A stretch of 64,000 bases of DNA from assembly GCA_037976565.1 (NCBI GenBank), contig CP137666.1:51859271-51923270 (forward strand), in the 5' to 3' direction. This stretch comes from Mesocentrotus franciscanus (Eukaryota; Echinodermata; Echinoidea; Camarodonta; Strongylocentrotidae). The position numbers and the translations under genes are program-made. The notes under the pieces are model-generated. The model did no database searches. It was given only the letters and a program-made list of their open reading frames with translations, and had not been told where the DNA came from. Position 1 is the stretch's first letter, and the number at the start of each line of letters is the position of its first letter. Below are positions 26,601-38,600 of this stretch, piece by piece.

Positions 26601-29600
26601 AAGTTTGAGAATCCCTAAATTAATATAATTAATATATTAATAGTCTATATATATCCAATAATCCAGCTCAGCCGGCAGCCTCAGCTCAGCTCAGGATTCG
26701 AGTTCTTTACAATTCGATCACACCCCCTTGATACTTGTCTAAACATGCTTAGAAATATACTTATAAAACATATCATTTAGTCTAGATTTATAATGAATAG
26801 CAATGACTAATGAGCAGTCGATTTATTTACATTGCTGTCGATTCGCGACAACAAAAACTAAAAAGCTGACAAAAATATATACACATGGGACTACATAAAT
26901 TTGTGCTGTATGCGCCACACAATGGCACAGCGACACGCAAAACACCCCGCCATTCCTGACTGAAAAGCCGTAGCCATAGCAATTTCCGCGGTTTCGAATC
27001 ATTTTCCGTCTACTTCCGGTAGATTTCCAAAATATAGTCCAATAATTTGGGCATATTTCTTATTCAAACATTACTTGCGTCTACATGTTTTCAACATCAA
27101 ACGATGGACTGGTTATCAAAGTCGACGTAGGATGCAAAAATCGAAATAATATTATCAATACCAGTCAGGAACTAGCAAAATATGACACTATGTAATGAGT
27201 AGTTAATTTCGAGGACTAAAAACGCTCTTTTGTTTGCGATAAAAGTAGGCAAAAAATCAAACTAATTTGGGCAAATTTGGTGTCAAAGAACAGCGAAAAT
27301 TTCAGAGATTGACTTACCCCATAATTCCGCCATGATGAATTGCACTGTAAGCCGTATGAGGGCTACGAAATGATGCTACCAAAATCCCGTGGCTGGTCTC
27401 GTGTTTTACGAGAGCGTTGTAAGCGAGCTTTTCACCGCACGAGAATCTGAATAAAAATTGCCGTACAGCCTCATTATCGCGCACGCTGCGGTCTGACTGT
27501 AATTGGGCTACCGTATTATCACTTTATTTATTGCATATTTGGTCTAGAAATCAAGGTCTTTTTCAAAGTGACACAGGGTGACTCATACTAATTATTTTCA
27601 ATTTGATTAATTTGATAATAGACCAAACATAAAATATACGCAACTGTTGATTATACCATGAATAGATGATACCCTATAAAACAAATTTATTTTTTATTAT
27701 ACGAGAGCTGTTTTGCAGCATTCCAGTGTTAAATTTCTCTCTTAGTAGAACAAACTTGCATTAGGTAACTTTTGATGTTCCCATGAATAGATAATATTGT
27801 ATATACAGTATGACAAATGTTATGGTGAACATCAATCTTTGTGTTCCATAGGCAGTACCTGTGGCGGTAAATACCCAAAGCCTGAAGGGCTTGAAGACAG
27901 ACCCCCTCCTGTGAAAGATGACGAAGTAGAACTGACCTTCTTTGGCATCGTCTTGGACCCGACAAAGAACTCTACCTGTCTGGGGATTACCTATACTCTT
28001 GACCGTTTTGGTGAGTGTCAATTCACTTTATTGTGTGTGTAATTGTGTGTTTACAGACATGTATCAATCAGATATGATTATTTACATCTCCTATCTCCTA
28101 TCTGTGGCAAAGGCATCAACAGGGTCTCTAAAGTCCAGTCCTTTGCTAGGGAACAGAGCAGCGGAACACTGTAAGGGTTAAGACATTTTGAATATAGAGT
28201 CTTGTGGAAGATGGCCCTTTAGAGCTGTCCTTTTTTGACATCATCTTGGACCCAACCTACACTCTTGACCGCTACAATGAGTATGCTTTCCTTTCATTCT
28301 TCTATTTACAGGATAAATGTAATAACTCTAGTTGAACACTTTATCTGGATGGTTTAAATCACTACATTAAAGTAGACATTCAATAAAAAGCACAAATATG
28401 GCCAATATCTATGTTTATAAATGGAATTTCCTTTCCTGTACTATTTAATGAGAAACATTGGTTTTTGTAACTTCCTTAAAACTTCTTTTTTATTTTCTTC
28501 TGTTTTATGATCACTTAATGTATATTTATCATAATACACTTCTTTGTTATGTATAATTCTGCTGCTCTTTGTTCAACCAATGGAAAAAAAAATTCTGTTG
28601 TATGACAGATGAATCAATTAATTCAATTCAATTTAATTCAATAATGTATCATTAGAAACCAGGAAGCTTACATATGACAATCTTATAAGTTGTAGGTCAA
28701 CTGCATATCGGACAATAACAAATTAACAAAAAAGCACCCCTCAGGATCTTGGAAATGCGAGTGCTTCGCCAGAAAATTTAGTGACATTTTGATGACTTCA
28801 CATCAGGGACCAATCCTGCATAAGTATTATAATATAAACATATTTTCAGTTAAATTATTTCTCAATGATAAGACTTTGCTTGATTTTAAATATGAATGTA
28901 TCTCACACTATTTTTAAAGGGAAGTGATGCTAATGTTGATAATTGTAATCCTTTGCTAAGAAACATTCAGGGCAAGAATAAATGATTGATTAAAAAGACC
29001 CCCTGAAATATCAGCCCACTTTCAAATTGAAAAGCCAGCAAATGATAGAATGGACAGTGTTTGATCCTGATTGAAACATTGAGCATACGTTGGTGTATGC
29101 AGCTGAATCTACAATTGTGTCTTTCTTACAAGCCATAGTGAAGCTACAACTGATTCCTTTGTGACAGTTTTATTGTCAGACACCTTAATCAGATGTGTGC
29201 TGGCAAACTAAAGTTAGCTACCCACTTTTAACCATGAGAAGATGCCGTTTTGGCGATCCATTCACATGGATAGTGACAATGAAACATAAATACATGTAGG
29301 CCTACTGGCCTTCCCCAAACAATCATCAGCCCAGAGACTCAACTCTCCGGCAAATAAATATAGACAATTTACAGCCAATAGGAAAGATAAATTTGAAGGA
29401 AATATGCTGGATATTAGACAAGTAGGCTTATATTCATAAAACCTTACTAATGCTAGGTTTACATTATGTTCCTGGCGTCCACGCGCCGTGGGATTTTTGC
29501 CTTTTTTTCTCGGTATTCATGTCATGTATTTTGTTAGTTCTTGCCAGGTTTTTTTATTACATACTATCACGTTGTGTTGCGTTCACCCCGTTTTACTACA

Positions 29601-32600
29601 GCCTACTAGGTTTCTCATCTGCACCGGGACTGCTGTGGCAAATTTTTTGACAGTTAAAAAATCTGGCCCTGCATCCACGGCAATCACGGCCTGTCACGTT
29701 TGCCCATTCCGTCCCCCCGTTTTGTCCACGGTGGCGTGAAACGTGATTGCAGTGGCTGCCGGGAACATAATGTAAACCCTAGCATAAGCTATTTGTCAAC
29801 TAATTACATACACTGTAGGTTATAGTACATGAAGAATTTCCTCCATAAATCACTTCAATCAATATGTTAATTTAGGATCATTTGCATGGACTACATGTAT
29901 GCCCTTTTTTCTCTTACTTCAAATTACCTTTTCCACTCTAGTCTTAATTACCTGATTATACTGAAATGGTTGAAATTCTTAATATGAGCGAGGAAAATTT
30001 GATGGCGTGTTGAAGACTGCAATGGACTGTCTAGTGTCTAGTCAATAAGAACAACATTGCATCATGACGTTGCTAGAGACAAGGATCATTTTGTCTGAAA
30101 TATGTTTAAGAGTGCACATTGCACAAGTGTTTCAATTCTCACAGCTCATGTGCTCCAAATGTTGATTTCTACCCCGTAGTAATGGTATTGCATTTGAGGT
30201 GTCTAAAATTCTGAATTGTTTATCATGCATTAGGTGGGTATTTGGATTTAATCCTTTCATGATTTCCTCATCTTTCTTTTCTCTTTATTCAACTATTTTA
30301 CATTGCCCTGTGAAATCATTTGACAGATAATAACGTTTATTCAGAGACAATGATAGTTTATTTGTATTCTTGAACATTTTTCAAGTATTGTTTGCTACTA
30401 TGTGAGCATTTATTTGGGTAATTGGTAGAACCAATACCTCCTTGGTAGAACTCAAGATGACCTTTATAGTTCATCAAATCACCATAACCATACCAAAAAA
30501 AAAGAAAAAACCATGTTCATTACCGGTACATAAAAATCGGCTCATACTCGCCCTCGGAAAACTACAGTTCTTTGCCACACTATCAGCGTGTCCACACACA
30601 AAACAATTTATCCCGAAACTCTATAACGATACGTCGTATAAAGAATCATCGTATAAATTCCAGGGTGTCCACACACAAGAAACGTCGTATAAAGAATCAT
30701 CGTATAAATTCCAGGGTGTCCACACACACAAGAAAGTAATCCCAAAACTCTATAGCGAAATGTCAAATAGGTGCGCAGTTTGCTACTGCGGTCATGAAAT
30801 GGAAGTGGAAATGAGAGGTCAGGTCTCCTTCGCGATCCACGTTAAGCCCCGTCCAGTTAGACTAGTTCCGTCCACACACAAAATTTCCGTGATTAAGCGT
30901 GATTAGGCGTGATTAGTTATTGAGTTCTAGTTCGAAACGATGCCCAAACCTGCGTTTCGTTATATGACGTTCGTTATACGACGTATCGTTAGTAAGCGTC
31001 CACACACACAATTTCATCACATAACTATGGCGAAACGGTATAACTATTGCCAAACGGTATAACTAATCACGCCTAATCACGGAAAATGTTGTGTGTGGAC
31101 AGGGGGTATGACCTCAGAGAGTCAGAGTTGTGTACACTTCTGTCTACTTTTGAGACAAGAAACATGAAAATGAAAATTAACATGTACATGTACAGAGGAC
31201 TGGTGATATCCATTTTTGAAAGGAACTAATTATGTGTCATATCAAAAAGAAGGAAATATATGTAGGATGCATGTATTAACAGATCCAGTAGCATACCTGG
31301 CTACTGCATGAACCTCAGAGCTGGGGATTTAAATGATGACTTTAACAGGTTTTTTTTTTCTTCTTCAAGTCTTGCTCCAAATCTGCAGGTGATAACAGGC
31401 CATGAGCGGGTTTTGATAAGGTGCTGTTTTGTTGGTATAGTGCCCATTTATCATTTCCGTTTCTAAACGAAAAGATGTTTCTCTGACTGGGTATTAAAGG
31501 TATTACAAAGTTTTGGTATGGGGTCATGAATTTGGTTTAAATTAACATATTGGAAGTACATATATGCGATTTTACAATATTCAATGATCGTTCTCATGGT
31601 TGAAATTGAGTCTAAAGTGATGAAATTGTTAATAATAAACTGTTTGTGTTGTATGGCGCCCTCTGAAGACCGATATTACTTTAGCTTTAAACAAATGTTT
31701 CTTGACTACAAACAACGATTTGCTATTCCCGTTTGGAAATTATATATCAGAACTGCATATTCTGAGATTTTCATGGTCGCAGCTACCATGGAATGGCCTT
31801 AGGCGCTATTAGAAATATTTGAAATTTACCGGGAGCACCGATAAATTTTGATTATTCAATTTGATCGAAAGCAGAAGTGTTTTAGGGGCTAAATATTTTA
31901 GTGCTTATAATACATCCACAGGGGCATCCAAATATATCAGAAATTTAAAGAATTACTATCCATCCAATCAAAAAAATTTCCCAAAACTTTGCATTACCTT
32001 TAAGCTTTATTACTAAAGAGTATGATATTCATTTTGATGATTCCTGATGATAATTAGAACAATGATAAGCTCAGCTATTAGATAGAAAGACTAGATCTTA
32101 TCATTTTTAAACATATTTTTTGTAGATTACAAAAATTGCCTTTTTAGTTTCTTTCATTTATTGATTGTATGCAAATGATTATTACTTAATTCCTCATGGA
32201 TTTATGTTTGTAAAACACCTGTTACAGTTCAGATGCATTTAATGTACATTATACAGTTTGTAAATAGTTAAAGATAGAAAAACTAGTCTTGAATTGATAT
32301 GTGAAACAAAAGATTGCTTAAGGTATAATTGTATTTAGATGAAATGTGATATAATAATATAATCGGTGCCAGGTAAAAATGTCAGAGGTAAAAATGTCAG
32401 AGGTAAAATGTCAGAGGAAAAAATGTCAGAGGTAAAAATGTCAGAGGTAAAAATGTCAGAGGTAAAAATTTCAGAGGTAAAAATGTCAGAGGTAAAAATG
32501 TCAGAGGTAAAAATGTCAGAGGTAAAAATGTCAGAGGAAAAAATGTCAGAGGTAAAAATGTCAGAGGAAAAAATGTCAGTGGTAAAAAAATCAGAGGTAA

Positions 32601-35600
32601 AAATGTCAGAGGAAAAAATGTAAAAGGAAAAAAATGTCGAAGGGAAAAATGTCGGAGGTAAAAATGTCAGGTACAAAAAAACATGTAGGGGTTAAAGTCG
32701 GTGCCGTCATAATATCTCAGCACTTTATCACACAAAATGTCGAGACGTAAGCTACTGGGCTAGTCTATTATATTTTATAAATGACTGTGCATTGTACTTC
32801 GTACATGTCCTGAGGATAATACAATGTGGACAATAAATTTGAAACTTATATTTTGTGATCAGGTTTGCATAGGCCTATATGAGTTTCTATCATGTTTCGA
32901 TATTTTAAATTGGTTGATGTTTTAATGTTTATTTGGTTTTGAGAAAGTAGGCCTAAGTACATAGAATATTAAGATTGAATGAGATAAAACAGGGAATCAG
33001 TTATAAAGATTGCACAGAAATTCCACAAATTCAGTAATTAGACCCATGTTCATGTCCATCCCAGCAAAGACTGTTATGACAAGAAAACATTAAGAAAAAG
33101 ACACGGATGCTTTGTCCCCCTCATCAATACTTTATTACAAAAGTTTAACAAACAATATCAAAGCTTCGCTTGAAGAATGTCAGATAGTAGGCCTACAAGT
33201 AGTAAACGTTGAGACATATCTACCCAGGTATTTTGTCATGTGCTTTCGACTTTTATTAATGCAGTACGTTTGAAAGGCAGAAATTATTGTATTTGTTGGG
33301 TTAAACATAACACTGTGTAACTTTATATAAAAACATCATGTTTGTGATTAAGAAACGTGGGAGAAATACAATTTAAGTCCCTCAATTTCAACTGTTTTTT
33401 TTTTCCTGCCAAATTCATGTTGCATTTTGTTTAATGTGTAGACTTGTACGAATATGTACCTGCTGGAAACTGTCGTATACAGTGTATGCCAGCACACCTT
33501 TTATAAATCCTGCACCAAATATCCTTCAAACAATATTATCATGTATACAAGCAGTCTCATGATGCTATAAATGTGTACAGTAAAACTATGTTTATGATAT
33601 GTTACTCATGAATAAATATTTGTCAATTTCAGAGTTTGATCTCTCACAGCAAATAATTATAGAACGATGTAGCTTAAACAGAACCTCTGCAAAGTGCGCT
33701 TATCTGGAATGTGATGGTGCGGTTATCATTTGATGTAACATGGGCGGCTTTCTGCTTTGTATCAGAGTATCAAAGCTGCTTATTGACGTTCTCCCAGACT
33801 ATTTATACCGCAATAGTGATCGACGATCAACTCTTTGCAAAGCGCGCTTCTCTGGAATGTGATGGTGCGGTTAGCATTAGATGTAACATGGGCGGCTTTC
33901 TGCTTTGTATCAAAGTATCAAAGTATCAAGCCCACAAGAAAGTGGAATTGTTGGAAATATGCATTTGTAGGAAATTACATTTTATAATGGTCATTGCCAC
34001 GCTGTTAAGATGTCCATCAATCTTCAGAAGTGACGGGGAAGTGGGGAGGAGCGGAGGACTCACAGTGTGATATATTATCCTCTTTTTTTTGGGGGCTGTG
34101 TCGACTTTTCTTTTTATTTAATGATTACACCATCGAGCCACAACTCGGCCTATAATTCATGGCCAAACTTCTCGATTTTAGACATTCTTTTACCAGAAGT
34201 TTGCTCAGTGTACCAGTATCACTTGCTTAGACAAAGGCATATCAGGGGGAGGCAGCCGGGTCACTATGCCCCAAAGAAGGATACACCCCGTCTCCGCTCT
34301 GCAATAATCGGGCAAAAAGTCACAATTTCGGGCAGAAAGATAAATAAAAGTTAAAGAAAGAAAAAAATAAAGCAGCGCTGAAATTAATGACTGCAGAGAA
34401 TCCTTCGTTGTATCTTTTCGATAAGCCTAATATACAACCATTACCAATATTCAACCTGTAACATGCTTTCGTTTTTATATTATTACCTCTGACATTTTTA
34501 CCTCTGACATTTTTACCTCTGAAATTTTTCCTCTGACATTTTTACCTCTGACATTTTTACCTCTGACATTTTTACCTCTGACATTTTTACCTCTGACATT
34601 TTTTCCTCTGACATTTTTACCTCAGACTTTTTTTCCTCTGACATTTTTACCTCTGACATTTTTACCTCTGACATTATTACCTCTGACATTTTTACACCGA
34701 GCCATATAATCATGATAATAATACTTGATATTTTTTAAAGCGCACATATCCACCACGCTAGGTGCTCAAGGTGCTCCAATATTACCCCGGGTTTGCTAGG
34801 CTACCATTTTCAGTGCTTATAGCACTCAAAGAAATTCCTTTCTACAAGTACCATTTAACCCCTGGGTGAAGAGTGGCAAATGTAGATTAATGTCTTGCCA
34901 AAGGACATTAGTGCCATAGTGGGACACGAACCACGTATCCACTAGCCCATGACTCCGATTTGTAAGGAATATTACCAGTATTCCAACATTTTCTTTTTTT
35001 CACTATTTCATTTTTTAATCAAAGCCATATTTTCATCATGATCTAATCATAGACACAAAATAATCTTGTAATTACTTATTGAGATGAGCAATAGCATATA
35101 TCAAGCCAACAATAAAGTCAACATACATGATACATGTATAGATCTGTACAGAGCATGTCTTGTCATAAGTCTTGTCTGCCTATGAAAATGTTGCTCAGCA
35201 GAGATGTTTTTTAGCATCTAGGTAATAAAATGAGATGTATGGGAAAGATGTAGCAGACACAAGCTCAAGAGGCAATTTCCTCACTTCCTTTTGCTTCCGG
35301 GGAAATTTGAATTTTATAGTGCATGCAAGCCTTGAAAAAATAAAAGTACTTTGAAATATGAGGTTATACATTGTATAGCCTGTTCTTGGTCGTGTGCTTT
35401 TCTCAGTTTCTAAATATCAATTTCATAAAGCAAGCATTGAAAAACTGTTATTCTAAAACATGATTTTTATGTATTCTTCTATGGTTCATGTGCTTTTCCT
35501 AGTTTCTCAAATTTAATTTCATAAAGCAAGCCTTGAAAAACTGTTATTTTAAAATATGATTTATGCCTGCCTCTATCGTTCATGTGCTTTTCCCAGTTTC

Positions 35601-38600
35601 TAGATTTGAATTTTGTTAGCAAGCCTTGGAAAACTGTTATTTTAAAATATGATATTTTTTTTTGTACACTTCTATTGTTCATGTCCTTTTCTCAGTTGCT
35701 TAATTTAAATTTGTATACAGAAAGCCTTGATAAAGGCTTATTCCTCATACTCCTTTCCAATAGCTTCCATGTTCTTTTGTCTTTCTTAGTTTCCAAAGGA
35801 CTGTTTTGTAAGCTGGGTAGGGTTGGTTGATTATGTGAAGAAGTGTTTGATGTGTGTAGACAGTTTGTGGTGAATATCAAATGTAGGATCATCTACGATT
35901 GACAATAAGCGTGCAACCCGTTGGGAAAAGTGAGGCGCCTCTCAGATGAGTCCTCTATCATCTCTTTGCTCAGTACATTCATTCAGTCTTGCATAAAAGA
36001 ATCTGGTGGTGAGATGCCTGACAAATTCTGTTATCTAATACCCTGTTTTGGCTATACGAAATTTTATACAAAACTTGTATTAAAAAAGTCATCATATTAC
36101 AGCAAAAGAAGTGTGCAGACTAGAAAATAGCATTGCATAAAAAAAACTTGTTTTAATAAAAGTCCATTATAATGGCTACTGACCAATCATTGATGCTAAA
36201 TAATGCCCAGTTGTACGATCTTTGTATGATACAACGTTCGGACAATTCTTAATGGGGTTTTTGTTCGAAACGATGCTCTAACATGCATTTCGCTATACCG
36301 TGTTTCGTTTTATGACGTTTCTTTATACGTTTCATTATATGATGTACAAAGCTCCGCTGACTTTGAGTGTCAGCTGCTTCTGACAAAGGAGGAGTGGAAG
36401 GAGCTAACAAAGACAATTGTCAATATCGCAAAACCGAAATTAAATAAATGTCAACAGAAAACGAACGAAAACTGCTTCACACACACACAGTCACACACAC
36501 ACCCACACACAGACTAGGAAAAGAAGTAAACATCATTTAGCTACGGGTATATGATTCTTTTTTAGAGATACAATAATGAATTCTGTTAGTCTGAACGGAA
36601 TTGTATGGCAGGAATGCCAGGTAACTTCTGGATATCATACCCTGAACAAGATACTTGACAATTTTGTAATCAGTAATATGCATGGTATGGTGTACCAGAC
36701 CTACATGTACATGCAGTAATATGATGTATCTATTGCACAGTAAGCACAACCTACAATTTGAAATGGCAGTTCTTTGTTGACATTGAAAGGCAGCAATTCT
36801 TTAAAAAAAAAACGTGTAACAGAGATGAGAGATGAATGGTGCTGAGTTTGCTTGGGGGTAACACCTTTTTTTATATAAGCTTTTGTGTATGAATACATTT
36901 AAAATGCATGCACTCAAAATAGTAAAGTCAGGTTTGTGGCTGCAGTTATTTTATAAGTATGTATTGTGCAGTAAAATGTATGTAAATCAGCTAGGTGTAG
37001 AGTCAGAAGAACATGAAATTGCAATTGGAAATTGATGAAAGAAAGATTGAAAGAAAGATTGACATGAAGACATAAAAGAAACTGAATGATTTTTAAATGA
37101 ATTTTAAAAATAGAGTAAATAAATTCAATAAATGAGAAGTTTGTGACTTTTTACAGGCAGGAAATGAAGCAATTTATAAGTAAACAGGAATGCAGTAAAG
37201 ATAGTAATTGATAGCCTATATAAAGAAAAATAAATGGAGTAAAACGGAATGAGGTACGTGCACGTCACATGTACTGTGTATGCTGATCACATGCACAAGG
37301 CTAGAATCCACTATATATATATATACCTGTATATGTATACTGCCCTTTATGGTAAAAAGCAGTATAACAATGGATTCGAGCATAGTGATTAGACATGTGC
37401 AGCAGGCCTCTTTCGATAAAAATGTACCAAGTAACTCCTCGAATATCACAATTTCTGTGGCATTTCTTGGACAACTATTGAATTCTTTGTCCAAGTTATG
37501 TATCTGATTACGGTCATTTTGAGTAGTTGTTGTCTTTCCAATTGTGCTCTTGTAGTTTTGAATGATTTCTTGGTTTGATCACGTATTTGTTTGGGTTCGT
37601 TTCGGCACGCATTTACAGCTAATGAAGTGTAGACTATTGCACATTCCTTCCATGACTAGTCCGAACTTGCCTTGCAACAGCTATCAGTATCAAAACTTGT
37701 TGTGATTACTAAGTAATTATCAGCTTTAAAAAAAAGCATGCAGTGTGTAAATTAAGAAGAAAAGAAAATAATAATGAAGTGTAGACTATTGCACATTCCT
37801 TCCGTGACTAGTCCGAACTTGCCTTGCAACAGCTATCAGTATTGAAACTTGTTGTGATTACTAAGTAATTATCAGCTTTTAGAAGAAGCATGCGGTGTGT
37901 AAAATAAGAGAAAAATATTTATTTGTCTTTAAAAAAATTATTCGATCGTTATGTTGTTAAAGAAGAATTTTTTAGAAAGCCGTTTAATTATTCTAACATT
38001 AATGTTTTTGTAACCTGATTTAGTCATTCTGCATGAATCAAAATGGCGGCTCGAATGTTCTCTTTCTATTTTTGCCGCAGTTTATTTATTTTTAGAGGCA
38101 TGATAATGGCACTAAACATCGCCAAACATGGATGAAAATAATGTCAAATGGGAGAATATACCGATCTGAGCCGAGGTACGCATGTGTTGATGTATTTGAT
38201 TGACAAAAAAGGTCACTTTTAAGGGGCATACTGATGAAATGCGCTATTTATAGAGGCAATTGACAGATCCTGCTAGCTGATATCGGGAGACTGGTTCCCG
38301 ATCAGTGTAAGGTCGTCGGGACCCGGTTTATGAAATTCCCGACATGACTCAGGCCTAGTACATATATATAATGCTAAAACAAAATTGACATAAACTGAAT
38401 CCCTAATTATTATTCTTTGCTTGACCTACATGCATTCATCGGGATATTCTAAAAACTTATTGTACATAATTTTTCATTGTTTGTATTGAATTGAGTCAAC
38501 ATATATACTACTGTTGAATAGGGCAGTTCTACATCTTACAAGTGTGCTGCCTGTGCTAGGAAACGGTTCATTTGTACGCTGTGACTGAAACTGACAGACA

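Larger units (their letters stand above)
23718..27499. mobile_element. Possible 3.8-kb inverted-repeat element containing the candidate minus-strand gene
   Basis: CAGTCAGACCGCAGCG at 23718-23733 is perfectly inverted at 27484-27499, and a few bases outside also match loosely (CCCTAAT/CCCAATTA). Inside, GGCGGCGTTTTGCGTG near 24177 has an imperfect inverse CACGCAAAACACCCCGCC near 26935. Both ends are CpG-richer than the middle. No target duplication could be assigned, so these could also be two separate elements of one family. Confidence 0.42.
22628..27851 (+). other. Intron 2 of the receptor gene
   Basis: Contains one copy of the GTGTCCACACAC-ended MITE (22835-23304), then the 23718-27499 inverted-repeat segment with the candidate minus-strand gene and an ATC-rich microsatellite. 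Nothing was recognised in 23305-23700 or 27500-27851. Confidence 0.75.

Noticed and set aside
30442..30906. 154-codon open frame
   Set aside because: Crosses the GTGTCCACACAC MITE and repeats KESSYKFQGVHT because of the internal tandem duplication; the same frame appears in copy 3 at 53375.
32366..32680. CRISPR-like or coding repeat array (MSEVK repeats)
   Set aside because: The 15-bp units are contiguous with no spacers and form the inverted end of a fold-back transposon in an animal genome.
33711..34070. 119-codon open frame in the TU-like core
   Set aside because: Spans the internal tandem duplication and carries no recognised domain; reported only as a possible captured fragment.
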